Shown here piece by piece: positions 38,893 to 48,607 of a stretch of 64,000 nt of DNA; within the stretch, counting starts at the first letter, position 1; each line of letters begins with the position of its first letter. The DNA comes from Diaphorobacter aerolatus (GTDB lineage: Bacteria > Pseudomonadota > Gammaproteobacteria > Burkholderiales > Burkholderiaceae_C). The position numbers were made by a program, and so were the translations under genes. Below the pieces are notes generated by a model. That model was not told where the DNA came from, did not search any database, and saw only the letters and a list, made by a program, of their open reading frames with translations. The stretch is taken from contig NZ_CP060783.1 of assembly GCF_014489535.1 (NCBI RefSeq), positions 4,733,501 to 4,797,500 of the forward strand. The letters are read 5' to 3'.

Positions 38893-40541
38893 ATGACGAA
38901 CAAATTCAAACAAGGTCTTGACAAGAACCCGGCCAACTACCAGCCACTGACCCCGCTGGCGTTGCTCGACCGAGCGGCGGACATCCATCCAGACCGCATC
39001 GCTGTCATTCATGGCGAGCGGCGCTATACATGGGCCGCCTACGCCCAGCGTTGCCGCAGCCTGGCACGCGCGTTGATCGGCGCGGGCATCCAGCGTGGAG
39101 ATACGGTCGCCATCCTCGCGGCCAATATCCCCGAGATGCTGGAGGCGCAGTTTGGGGTGCCCATGGCGGGCGCTGTCGTCAACTCCATCAACATCCGCCT
39201 GGACGCGGCGGCGATCGCCTTCATCCTGCAGCATTCCGAGACCCGGTTGCTGATGGTGGACCAGCAATTTGCCGAGGTGGCGCGTGCGGCGGTGAAGCTC
39301 TCCGGCTTGCAAATGGATGTGGTGGACATCCGTGCAAGCGACGTCCCAGACGCCGACCCGGTGGGTGTGATCGACTACGAGCGTTTCCTGGCCGATGCGC
39401 CTGCTGATGCGCAGCTGCGCTACCCCGAGGACGAGTGGGACGCCATCGCGTTGAACTACACCTCGGGAACCACGGGCAACCCCAAGGGCGTGGTCTACCA
39501 CCACCGTGCGGCCTATCTCAATGCGCTCGGCACCTCCCTCTATGCGCGGTTGAACGTAGGAGTCCCGGTCTACCTGTGGACCTTGCCGCTGTTCCATTGC
39601 AACGGCTGGTGCTATGCGTGGGCCCTGGCCGCCGTGGCCGGGACGAGTGTGTGCCTGCGCAAAGTGGTCGCGGAGGATATCTACGCCGCCATTGGCCAGC
39701 ATGGCGTGACGCATTTCTGTGGCGCGCCGGCGGTGCTCAGTTCGCTGATCGCTGGCAAACCGCAGGACTGGAGCAAGCCCAACTCCCCATCTGGGTCGCC
39801 TGCGCCGGAGCCTCGCCGCCCGTATCGGTGATCGCGCAAACCGAGGCCCTGGGCTTCGAGGTGCTGCATGTGTACGGCATGACGGAGCAGCATGGTGTCA
39901 ACACCACCTGCGTGCCCCAGGATTCGTGGGCCGCCTTGCCGGCTGAAGAGCGTCTGCGCCACATGGGCCGCCAGGGCGTGCGCACGGCGGTCGCGGGAGA
40001 CATGATCGTGGCCAATCCACATACCCTGCAGCCCGTGTCCCGCGACGGCAAGACGATCGGCGAGGTGCTGTTCCGAGGGAATATGGGCATGAAGGGCTAC
40101 CTCAAGAACCCCGAGGCCACGCAAGAGGCCTTCGAGGGTGGATGGATGCACAGCGGCGATCTTGCCGTGGTGCATGAGGACGGCTACATCGAGATCAAGG
40201 ACCGTTCCAAGGACATCATCATTTCCGGCGGCGAGAACGTCTCTTCCATCGAGGTCGAGGAGGTCTTGTTCACGCACCCGGCAGTGTTCCAGGCCGCAGT
40301 GGTCGCCGTGCCCGATGAGAAGTGGGGCGAAGTGCCCTGTGCGGTGCTGGAACTGCATCCGCAGCACGTCGGCTCCTTGACGCAGGAAGAGGTGATCCAG
40401 TTCTGTCGCGCCAAGCTCCCGGGTTTCAAGACGCCGAAGCATGTGCTCTTCGAGCCCATCGTGCGCACTGCCACCGGCAAGCTGCAGAAATTCAAGCTGC
40501 GCGACCACGTCGCTCAGGTCATCGCCAACCGCAATCACTGA
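38893..40541 (+). CDS. aliA: AMP-forming acyl-CoA ligase, AliA role inferred (frame break near 39779)
   Basis: The 549-residue (repaired) enzyme has the P-loop YTSGTTGNPKGVVYHHRAAY, LPLFHCNGWCYAWALAAVAG, then after the break in CCC 39778-39780 VLHVYGMTEQHGVNTTCVPQ, GWMHSGDLAVVHEDGYIEI, DRSKDIIISGGENVSSIEVE and the C-terminal catalytic Lys region RTATGKLQKFKLRD. It forms an acyl-CoA from acid, ATP and CoA. Position directly before badH and badI, as with aliA in Rhodopseudomonas palustris, makes cyclohexanecarboxylate-CoA ligase the best guess, but the sequence alone also allows a medium-chain fatty acid ligase. Confidence 0.82.
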
Positions 40542-40569
40542 CTCAATCTATTTACAGGAGAGCATTCCC

Positions 40570-41336
40570 ATGCGTGGACTCAAAGACAAGGTGGCCATCA
40601 TCACTGGCGCAGCCGGCGGCATCGGGCGCAGCCTGGTGCAGCGCTTCTTGGAAGAGGGTGCGCGCGTCGCCGCACTGGATCTGAACCAGGCTGGGCTCGA
40701 TGAAATCAAGGGCCAATTCCAGCAGTACGCGGGTCAACTGACCACGGCTCAGCTGGACATCACGGATCACGACGCGGTTGCCAAGGCCGTGCAGAAGATC
40801 CATGCCGACCTCAAGCAGATCGACATCCTCGTCAACAACGCTGGCTGGGACGTGGCCAAGCAGTTTGTCGAGACCACGCCCGATCTGTGGGACAAGCTAA
40901 TCGCGATCAACCTCAAAGGCCCGTTGAGCCTGCAGCATGCCGTGGTGCCTTTCATGGTGGAGGCCGGTGGGGCAAGATCGTCAACATCGCCTCCGATGCA
41001 GGGCGCGTAGGTTCGTCCGGCGAATCCGTCTACTCCGCATGCAAGGGCGGCATCATTGCCTTCAGCAAGACGCTGGCCCGTGAGACGGCACGCAGCAACG
41101 TGCGCGTCAACGTGGTGTGCCCTGGACCGACCGATACCGCGCTGCTGCAGTCCTTCACGGGCGGTGGCGAGTTCGGCCAGAAGATCTACGACGGTCTCAA
41201 GCGGGCCATTCCCCTGAAGCGCCTCGGCCAGCCCGAGGACATTCCCGGCGCCGTGGCGTTCCTCTCCAGCGACGACGCCAACTTCATTACCGGCCAGGTC
41301 ATTTCGGTGTCTGGCGGCCTGACCATGCACGGCTAA
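40570..41336 (+). CDS. badH: 2-hydroxycyclohexanecarboxyl-CoA dehydrogenase (BadH-like SDR; frame break near 40970)
   Basis: [20 protein letters not shown] is very like BadH, as is the repaired length of 255. The SDR motifs are NNAGWD, the Ser in [15 protein letters not shown] and the YSACK catalytic pair, ending [16 protein letters not shown]. The frame breaks in GGGG 40969-40972, after VEAGG. CAGGAG lies 9 bp before the start. It would oxidise 2-hydroxycyclohexane-1-carboxyl-CoA to the 2-keto thioester with NAD. It sits 16 bp before badI, the same order as in R. palustris. Confidence 0.83.
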
Positions 41337-41352
41337 CCCCCAGGAAACGACC

Positions 41353-42153
41353 ATGAGTGACTACACGGACATCCTCTACGAAGTGAAGGGCGGCGTTGCC
41401 CGCATCTCCATCAACCGCCCCGAAAAGTACAACGCATTTCGCGGCAAGACGTGCGACGAACTGATCGACGCACTGCACCGTGCCGGCTGGGACAAGAGCA
41501 TCGGCGTCATCGTGCTCACCGGCGTGGGCGAGAAGGCGTTCTGCACGGGGGGCGACCAGTCGGCCCATGATGGTGGCTACGACGGTCGCGGTCTGATCGG
41601 CCTGCCGGTCGAAGAGCTGCAAGGAATGATCCGCGAGGTGCCGAAGCCCGTGATTGCCCGCGTGAATGGCTTTGCCATCGGTGGAGGCAACGTGCTGGTG
41701 ACCTGCTGCGATCTGGCGATTGCAGCCGACACGGCCCAGTTCGGCCAGGTCGGCCCCAAGGTCGGCTCGGTGGATCCCGGCTTCGGCACGGCCTATCTGG
41801 CCCGCGTGGTTGGCGAGAAGAAAGCCCGTGAGATCTGGTATCTGTGCCGCCGCTACAAGGCACAGGAAGCGCTCGCCATGGGGCTGGTTAACGCTGTCGT
41901 TCCCATGGCGGAATTGGATGCGGAAGTCGATCGCTGGTGCCAGGAAATCATGGAAAAGAGCCCGACAGCGATCGCCATCGCCAAGCGCTCTTTCAACGCC
42001 GACTCCGATTCGATTCGTGGTATCGGCGGATTGGGCATGCAGGCGCTGGCGCTGTACTACGGTACCGAAGAGTCTCACGAGGGCGTCAAGGCCTTCCTGG
42101 AGAAGCGCAAGCCGCGTTTCCGTCCCCAATCCGACGAAGGCAAGCAGGCATGA
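41353..42153 (+). CDS. badI: 2-ketocyclohexanecarboxyl-CoA hydrolase (ring opening)
   Basis: This intact 266-residue crotonase-fold protein matches BadI over its length as I know it: [78 protein letters not shown] and [20 protein letters not shown]. The FRG...CTGGDQ...GSVDPG series separates BadI and the related MenB family from hydratases. BadI hydrolyses the C-C bond of 2-ketocyclohexane-1-carboxyl-CoA to pimeloyl-CoA. MenB (naphthoate synthase) is the alternative, but the badH/badK neighbours argue against it. Its stop overlaps the next ATG. Confidence 0.88.
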   Translation: MSDYTDILYEVKGGVARISINRPEKYNAFRGKTCDELIDALHRAGWDKSIGVIVLTGVGEKAFCTGGDQSAHDGGYDGRGLIGLPVEELQGMIREVPKPVIARVNGFAIGGGNVLVTCCDLAIAADTAQFGQVGPKVGSVDPGFGTAYLARVVGEKKAREIWYLCRRYKAQEALAMGLVNAVVPMAELDAEVDRWCQEIMEKSPTAIAIAKRSFNADSDSIRGIGGLGMQALALYYGTEESHEGVKAFLEKRKPRFRPQSDEGKQA

Positions 42154-42922
42154 GCGCGGAGCTGACCTATCGTGACGGTGTCGCGATCCTGACGCTGAAC
42201 CGTCCGAAGGCGTTGAATGCGCTGAACGCCGAGATGGTCGGAGAGATCTCCAACCGTCTGGACGAGGTCGCGGTATCGGACGCCCGGGCGCTGCTCATCG
42301 TCGGCGCCGGCGGCGGCAAGGCCTTCTGTGCTGGCGCCGATGTGAGCGAACTGCAGGGCAAGGATGCCGGCGAGCAGCGCGAAACCGCACGGCGGGGTCA
42401 GTTGGCATTTGCCAAGCTGGACAGGCTGCGCATTCCTTCGGTCGCCGTCATCACTGGCGTGGCGTTCGGGGGCGGGCTCGAGCTGGCGATGGCGTGCACC
42501 TTTCGCATCGCGACGCCCACGTCGCGGCTTGGCCTCCCGAGATCAAGCTGGGCCTCATTCCCGGCTACGGGGGAACCCAGCGGCTGCCGCGCCTGGTGGG
42601 CGTTGGGCGAGCTGTTGAGTTGATTGCCAGCGGCCGTGCGATCGATGCCCAGGAAGCCGAGCGCATCGGCCTGATCCATCGCATCGTCGAGGTCGCGGAT
42701 CCAATTGACGCGGGAGTCGCTTATCTGACGTGCCTCGGCGAGCCGTTTCCGGCGTCCCTGGGCTATGCGATCGAGGCCATACGGCATTCGCAGTCCATGC
42801 CTATGGAGGATGGGCTCCAGCAGGAAGCGGAGTGTTTCTCGGTGGCGACCCAGACCGGGGATGCTGCTGAGGGGGTCTCAGCCTTTCTGGGCAAGCGCAA
42901 GCCTCAGTTCACTGGACGTTGA
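42150..42922 (+). CDS. badK: Cyclohex-1-ene-carboxyl-CoA hydratase (BadK-like; frame break near 42537)
   Basis: The start ATG overlaps the badI stop (ATGA). [40 protein letters not shown] and [20 protein letters not shown] include the first catalytic Glu; after a missing C in CCC 42536-42538, GAG then [20 protein letters not shown] supplies the second. It is thus a true hydratase, 257 residues repaired, the length of BadK. It would add water to cyclohex-1-ene-1-carboxyl-CoA. An ordinary enoyl-CoA hydratase cannot be excluded from sequence, so the role rests on the operon. Confidence 0.8.
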
Positions 42923-43887
42923 ATGGTTTATCCACGCAGTCTTTGATTCAGGGAGTTCCTATTTCCAGCGAATCTGATCTCCGAGAGCCATCGCATTCGG
43001 CGGCCAGTCCGATGCTGGTGCGCGCGATGCCCCTTGTGTTCGTGGTCATTTGGGCCACGGGCTTTGTCGTGGCCAGGTACGGCATGCCGCATTCGCCGCC
43101 CATGAAGTTCCTGGCGGTTCGCTATGCCTTGTCCGTCGGCTGCTTTGGCATTTGGGCATTTGCCGCTCGGGCTACCTGGCCGTGGGACGCCCGGGGCTGG
43201 CTGCACCTGAGCGTCACCGGGATTCTGATGCACGCCATCTACTTGGGCGGTGTGTGGACCGCAGTGAAGATGGGGATGGGCGCGGGTCTGACGGCATTGC
43301 TCGTCGGGTTGCAGCCCGTTTTGACGGCGATCTGGCTTTCCCGCCGAGGCGGAAACGTGTCAGGAGCCCAATGGGTGGGGCTTGTTCTCGGACTGCTGGG
43401 ATTGCTGCTGGTGGTTTGGGCAAAGCTGGGGTTCGGGGAGGTTGGCCCTGCCAGTTTGAGTTGCGCGTTGATGGCTCTGCTGGCCATCACCGTGGGAACC
43501 CTGTACCAGAAGCGCTTCGTGGCTCCCTGCGATGTCCGGATTGCCAGCTTCATCCAATTGCTGGCGGCGTTTGTGGTCACCACACCTTTGGCGTTGCTGG
43601 AAACGGAGCCGATGCGGTGGGTCGGCGCCGCTGGGGGCCTGAATTTGGAGTTGGCGGGGGCCATGGTCTGGTCCGTGCTGGGGCTGACGTTGGGAGGCAG
43701 CTCTTTGCTGTATCTGTTGATCCAGCGAGGCGCCGCAACGTCCGTCACCAGTCTTTTCTACCTCGTGCCTCCCACCACAGCGGTGATGGCATGGGTGCTT
43801 TTTGGCGAGCCGGTCACGGGGCTGACGGTCGCCGGGATGGTCGTCACCGCAATCGGCGTCGGGATCGTCGTGCGCAAGCAGAACTGA
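42919..43887 (+). CDS. EamA/DMT-superfamily permease
   Basis: The inner-membrane protein has about 10 hydrophobic helices and two EamA repeats (LVFVVIWATGFVVARYGMPH; GLTLGGSSLLYLLIQRGAAT; VPPTTAVMAWVLFGEPVTG). The frame is open from a TTG at 42919 (322 residues); the first 31 residues are polar and a start at ATG 43012 (MLVRAMPLVF) is possible, though no good ribosome-binding site is before either. It may export or import an intermediate; DMT permeases often export amino acids or metabolites. It is co-directional and overlapping with badK. Confidence 0.8.
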   Translation: MNGLSTQSLIQGVPISSESDLREPSHSAASPMLVRAMPLVFVVIWATGFVVARYGMPHSPPMKFLAVRYALSVGCFGIWAFAARATWPWDARGWLHLSVTGILMHAIYLGGVWTAVKMGMGAGLTALLVGLQPVLTAIWLSRRGGNVSGAQWVGLVLGLLGLLLVVWAKLGFGEVGPASLSCALMALLAITVGTLYQKRFVAPCDVRIASFIQLLAAFVVTTPLALLETEPMRWVGAAGGLNLELAGAMVWSVLGLTLGGSSLLYLLIQRGAATSVTSLFYLVPPTTAVMAWVLFGEPVTGLTVAGMVVTAIGVGIVVRKQN

Positions 43888-43916
43888 TTCCGATCACATC
43901 CTGAAGGAGTTAGAAC

Positions 43917-44711
43917 ATGACATTCAAGAATATTCTTTTCACGGTGGACAGCGGCGTGGCGCGCATCGTGCTGAACCGGCCGGAGAAGCTCAACAGCCTG
44001 GACTCCGAGACCATGGTGGAGCTCCATGAGGCTATGTCCCGCATTGAAGCCGACCGCCAGGTGCGGGTGCTGGTGCTTGGCGGGGCGGGGCGCGCCTTCT
44101 GTGCAGGGCAGGATCTTGCCGATCCCGCCATGCAGGAGGTCGATGGCAAGTTGCCGGACATCGGCAATCTGGTGGAGCGGTATTTCAAGCCGCTGGTGAT
44201 GCGCTTGCAGAGCCTGCAGGTTCCTACTGTCGCGGCGGTTCAAGGGTTGGCTGCGGGAGGCGGCGCATCCATCGCGCTGGCTTGCGATCTGGTGGTGGCC
44301 GCCCAATCCGCTTACTTTCTGCAAGCGTTCTCCAGGATCGGGCTGACGCCGGATACCGGTAGTACCTGGTTTCTCACGCGATCCGTTGGCACCGTGCGTG
44401 CTCTGGGTCTGGCAATGCTCGCCGAGAAGCTCCCAGCAGCGAAGGCGGCTGAGTGGGGGCTCATCTGGCAGGTGGTCGAGGACTCGAAGTTCGCCAGCAC
44501 CATCGACGCGTTGGCAGCACAAATCGCCCAGATGCCGACCAAGGCGTTGGTACGCACCCGGCAGTTGATGCATGCGGCCACCAACCATTCGCTGGAGCAG
44601 CAACTGTCCATGGAGGCCAGCTTCATTCGCGAAATGGGCTGGAGTGCCGACTACCGGGAAGGCCTGCAGGCGTTCTCCCAAAAGCGGACTCCGAACTTCA
44701 CCGGAGAGTGA
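43917..44711 (+). CDS. Enoyl-CoA hydratase/isomerase family, PaaG-like
   Basis: The intact 264-residue protein (MTFKNILFTVDSGVARIVLN) has GRAFCAGQDLADPAM and VQGLAAGGGASIALACDLVV, then SRIGLTPDTGSTWFLTRSVG, the Asp-containing pattern of PaaG-type isomerases rather than the Glu pair of hydratases. GAAGGAG precedes the ATG. In the phenylacetate pathway PaaG isomerises a ring epoxide-CoA to an oxepin and also shifts double bonds in enoyl-CoA. Here it may shift a ring or chain double bond so that BadK or FadH can act. It ends the operon. Confidence 0.85.
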   Translation: MTFKNILFTVDSGVARIVLNRPEKLNSLDSETMVELHEAMSRIEADRQVRVLVLGGAGRAFCAGQDLADPAMQEVDGKLPDIGNLVERYFKPLVMRLQSLQVPTVAAVQGLAAGGGASIALACDLVVAAQSAYFLQAFSRIGLTPDTGSTWFLTRSVGTVRALGLAMLAEKLPAAKAAEWGLIWQVVEDSKFASTIDALAAQIAQMPTKALVRTRQLMHAATNHSLEQQLSMEASFIREMGWSADYREGLQAFSQKRTPNFTGE

Positions 44712-44815
44712 GCGGCATGCCCTTGCAGCAAGCCCTCGCGATGTCTTAGGCACCGGTGCCTCACGACCCAGGCGTCCCGCTCGGTTGGAGAGCCGAATAA
44801 GAAATTTATCCATCC

Positions 44816-44837
44816 GTTTGCGTTGGTATACGCAAAC
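44816..44837. promoter_or_regulatory. 22-bp dyad before the large acyl-CoA dehydrogenase gene
   Basis: GTTTGCGT-TGGTAT-ACGCAAAC is a perfect 8-bp inverted repeat with 6-bp spacer, 20 bp before the ATG at 44858. It is unrelated to the 20-bp operator of the upstream operon, so a different regulator (TetR type by size) probably controls this gene. No T-tract follows, which makes a terminator less likely. Confidence 0.55.
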
Positions 44838-44857
44838 GCTTCGCCACAGGAGGCACT

Positions 44858-46651
44858 ATGAGTCACTACACCCCACCCTTGCAGGACATGCAGTTCGTTC
44901 TAAGTGAGCTCGCGGACCTGCATGAAATCGCGGCGCTGCCTGGCTATGGCGAGGCCACCCCCGACCTTGCTCGTGCGGTTCTGGAAGAGGCCGGGGTCTT
45001 TGCCTCGGAGGTAATCGCCCCTCTGAATCATTCGGGCGACGTCGAGGGCGTCCGTCTCGAGGGTGGTCAGCCACGCATGCCTGCGGGCTGGGCGCAGGCC
45101 TATGCGCGCTTCGTCGAGGCCGGCTGGCCGGCGCTTTCTGCGCCCGAAGCGCAGGGCGGACAGAATCTGCCTGGCGTACTGGCCGCCGCAGTCGAAGAAA
45201 TGTGGAACAGCGGCAGCGTGGCTTTCGGCCTGCTGAGCCTGCTGTCGCGAGGCGCGGTGAACGTGATGCGGCACGCCGGCTCGTCCGAACTGCAGCAGCG
45301 GTATCTGCCGCGCATGGTCAGCGGTGAATGGACTGGCACGATGGTGCTGACCGAGCCGCAGGCAGGCTCTGACCTGTCCGCCGTGCGCACCCGCGCCACC
45401 CGCGTGGCCGATGGCTCCTACCGGTTGCATGGCACCAAGATCTTCATCACCTACGGGGACCACGATCTCGTTCCGAACGTGGTGCATCTGGTGCTTGCGA
45501 GGGTCGAAGGCGCCCCGGCCGGAACCAAGGGGATCTCGCTGTTCGCGGTGCCGAAGGTGCTGGTCAATGACGATGGTTCGCTGGGCGAGCGCAACGACGT
45601 GCGAGCAGTGTCGATCGAGCGCAAGCTCGGCCTGCATGCCACGCCCACGTGCGTCATGGCTTTCGGCGACGGTGCGGGAGCGGTCGGCTATCTGGTCGGT
45701 GAGGAGAACCGCGGGCTGGAGTACATGTTCATCATGATGAACTCGGCGCGCTTCGCCGTGGGCCTGGAGGGCATTGGCCTGGCCGAACGCGCGTACCAGA
45801 AGGCCAGGGCATATGCGCGGGAGCGGGTTCAAGGCGTGGAGCAAGGCGGTGAGACCGGCGCCAAGGTTGCGATCATCCGGCACCCCGATGTGCGCCGGAT
45901 GCTGCTCAGCATGAAATCCCGGATCGAGGCCATGCGCGCGCTGGCGTCGGTGATGGCGGCAAGCATGGACCAGGCCGCACTGAATCCGGATCCGGAAGTC
46001 CGGGATGCCCACCAGGCCTTCGTCGAACTGATGATGCCCATCGCCAAGGGGTGGTTCACTGAGACCGGTTTGGATATCGCCTCCATGGGAATCCAGGTTC
46101 ACGGCGGCGTGGGCTTCATCGAAGAAACCGGCGCGGCGCAGTATCTCCGCGACGCCCGCATCACGACAATCTATGAGGGCACGACTGGCATCCAGGCGAT
46201 GGATCTGGTGGGGCGCAAGATCGGCCGCGATGGTGGGCGCGCGATCAGAGCGGTGATCGTGCGCATGCGGCAGGTTCAGGCGGACCTGGAATCCCATGCA
46301 CAAGCCGAACTCTGCGCCATTGGTGCTCAGTTGAACAAGGGTATCGGCGACCTCGAGGCAGCAGTGGAGTCGCTTGTGAAGTCTTGGGAGGGCGGTCCCA
46401 AGCCTGCTCTGGCGGGTTCTGGCCCGTTCCTGGAACTCCTGGGCATCGTTGCGGCTGGATGGCAAATGGGACGTGCCGCACTGGCTGCCGACCGCCTCCT
46501 CGCATCGGATCCTGGCTCGGATTTCTTGACCAACAAGATTTTGACCTGCCGCTTCTACGCTGACCACGTTCTTTCCAAATCGGCAGGGCTGCGGCATGCA
46601 ATCGTCTCTGGCTCGGGCGCCACGCTGGAGTTCTCTGACGCAGCGTTCTGA
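44858..46651 (+). CDS. Large acyl-CoA dehydrogenase (DmdC/FadE-like, 597 aa)
   Basis: The flavoenzyme has an extra N-terminal helix and a C-terminal extension compared with 380-residue enzymes. Landmarks: MVLTEPQAGSDLSAVRTRAT, GTKIFITYGDHDLVPNVVHL, ENRGLEYMFIMMNSARFAVG, GIQVHGGVGFIEETGAAQYL, and the base region ITTIYEGTTGIQAMDLVGRK. This is the architecture of DmdC and long FadE-type enzymes. CAGGAGG precedes the ATG. It follows the bad operon by 146 bp with its own dyad. It could do the AliB step (cyclohexanecarboxyl-CoA to the 1-ene), since no AliB-sized dehydrogenase stands in the operon. Confidence 0.9.
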   Translation: MSHYTPPLQDMQFVLSELADLHEIAALPGYGEATPDLARAVLEEAGVFASEVIAPLNHSGDVEGVRLEGGQPRMPAGWAQAYARFVEAGWPALSAPEAQGGQNLPGVLAAAVEEMWNSGSVAFGLLSLLSRGAVNVMRHAGSSELQQRYLPRMVSGEWTGTMVLTEPQAGSDLSAVRTRATRVADGSYRLHGTKIFITYGDHDLVPNVVHLVLARVEGAPAGTKGISLFAVPKVLVNDDGSLGERNDVRAVSIERKLGLHATPTCVMAFGDGAGAVGYLVGEENRGLEYMFIMMNSARFAVGLEGIGLAERAYQKARAYARERVQGVEQGGETGAKVAIIRHPDVRRMLLSMKSRIEAMRALASVMAASMDQAALNPDPEVRDAHQAFVELMMPIAKGWFTETGLDIASMGIQVHGGVGFIEETGAAQYLRDARITTIYEGTTGIQAMDLVGRKIGRDGGRAIRAVIVRMRQVQADLESHAQAELCAIGAQLNKGIGDLEAAVESLVKSWEGGPKPALAGSGPFLELLGIVAAGWQMGRAALAADRLLASDPGSDFLTNKILTCRFYADHVLSKSAGLRHAIVSGSGATLEFSDAAF

Positions 46652-46963
46652 AGCGGCGATTGCATGTAGTGCGGACGTGGTCACATCCTGTGCAGTGACC
46701 CTTCGGCCTTTGCAATCGGCTTGTCAACGGGACTGCGTTTCGGGGACACCCCAGTGGGGCTTCTCGTTGGGACGCCCACCTGCGAAGTAGCCACCCCCAT
46801 CTCATGCCGCTGCAGGCAATCATTCCGAGGTACTCGGCGATAGGACAGGTGGCTCAAGGCGGTGAAGAGAAAAGGTCTGACCAAGTAGGTTCTTCAATGC
46901 TCCTTTGATGGCGGGCGCACCGCTATGCACCGGAAGGATTGCCACATATCGAGAGGAGTATTC
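46652..46963. other. Gap between acyl-CoA dehydrogenase gene and pntA
   Basis: I see nothing recognisable in these 312 bp apart from the pntA ribosome-binding site (GAGAGGAG at 46951-46958). No hairpin with a T-tract and no operator copy were found. Confidence 0.4.
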
Positions 46964-48585
46964 ATGCAGTCAAAGCCCAGCGCAGCGGCGCATCGCCGCC
47001 AGGTCGAGCGCATCGGCGTGCCACGGGAAACCTTCCCGCTGGAAAAGCGCGTGGCCACGGTGCCCGATGTGGTGGAGAAGCTCATCAAGCTGGGCTTCGA
47101 GGTCGCCGTCGAGTCGGGCGCGGGCGAGGGCGCCAACTTCAGCGATGACGCCTACCGCGCCGTCGGGGCCCAGGTCATCGACAGCGCCGCGCAGTTGTGG
47201 GCCGCTTCGGACATCGTTTTCAAGGTGCGCCCGCCGAGCAGCGGCGAAGTGGCGCTGATGCGCGAGGGCGGCACGCTGATCGACTTCATCTGGCCTGCCC
47301 AGAACCCGAGCTGATGCAGCAGCTCGCCGCCAAGAACGCTACCGTGCTGGCCATCGACTGCCTGCCGCGCACGCTCTCGCGCGCGCAGAAGATGGATGCG
47401 CTGACCTCCACCGCCGGCGTTTCCGGCTACCGCGCGGTCATCGAGGCGGCCAATGCCTTCGGCCGCTACTTCAACGGCCAGATCACGGCCGCGGGCAAGG
47501 TGCCTCCGGCCAAGGTCTTCATCGCCGGCGCCGGCGTGGCGGGCCTCGCGGCCATCGGCACGGCGGCCAACCTGGGCGCCATCGTGCGCGCCAACGACAC
47601 GCGCGCCGAGGTGGCCGACCAGGTCAAGTCGCTGGGCGGCGAGTTCGTCAAGGTGGACTACGAGGAAGACGGCTCGGGCGGCGGCGGCTACGCCAAGGTC
47701 ATGAGCGAGGGCTTCCAGGCCGCGCAGCGCAAGATGTACGCGGAGCAGGCCAAGGATGCGGACATCATCATCACCACCGCGCTGATCCCCGGCAAGCCCG
47801 CCCCCAAGCTCATCACCGCCGAGATGGTGCAGAGCATGAAGCCCGGCAGCGTGATCGTGGACATGGCGGCAGAGCAGGGCGGCAACTGCGAACTCACCGT
47901 GCCCGGCGAGGCCGTGGTGCGCCATGGCGTGACCATCATCGGCTACACCGACCTGGCCTCGCGCCTGGCCAAGCAGTCGTCCACGCTGTACGCCACCAAC
48001 CTGCTGCGCCTGACCGAAGAGCTGTGCAAGGCCAAGGACGGCGTGGCCGTGGTCAACATGGAGGACGACGCGATCCGCGGCCTCACCGTGGTCAAGGACG
48101 GCGCCATCACCTGGCCCGCACCGCCCCTCAAGCAGGCGCCAGTGCCCGCACCCAAGTCCGCGGCCGCGCCGGTGGCCGAGAAGAAGAACGGCCACGGCCA
48201 TGGCGCGGGCGCGCCCATGTCCGCCAAGGCGCTGACCATCATCTTCGCCGTGGCGGCCGTGCTGTTCTGGCTCATCGGCGCCTATGCGCCCGCGGCCTTC
48301 CTCGGCCACTTCACGGTGTTCGTGCTGGCGTGCTTCATCGGCTACATGGTGGTGTGGAATGTCACGCCCGCGCTGCACACGCCGCTGATGAGCGTGACCA
48401 ACGCCATCTCCAGCATCATCGCCATCGGCGCGCTGGTGCAGATCGCTCCTTCAGAAATGGGCATGGACGGGCGGCCCGACGGGCTGATCCGCTGGCTGGC
48501 CTTTGCCGCGCTGGTGCTCACCGCCGTCAACATGTTCGGCGGCTTTGCCGTGACGCGCCGCATGCTGGCCATGTTCCGCAAATAA
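46964..48585 (+). CDS. pntA: NAD(P) transhydrogenase subunit alpha (frame break near 47306)
   Basis: The proton-pumping transhydrogenase moves hydride from NADH to NADP. The first 116 residues ([33 protein letters not shown]) are followed, one base off, by [20 protein letters not shown], the NAD-binding [20 protein letters not shown] and [21 protein letters not shown] linker of Pro/Ala leads to four helices at the C-terminus ([20 protein letters not shown] and onward). A missing C or G at 47305-47307 explains the break; repaired length is 540, a fused PntA of E. coli type. A gene this central is unlikely to be truly broken. Confidence 0.92.
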
Positions 48586-48607
48586 GAAGAACGAGGAGAT
48601 CCGAACC

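Noticed and set aside
41353-42153. Possible MenB (naphthoate synthase) for the BadI gene
   Set aside because: MenB shares the general pattern, but the [13 protein letters not shown] and [10 protein letters not shown] segments and the badH/badK neighbours fit BadI better; no men genes are nearby.
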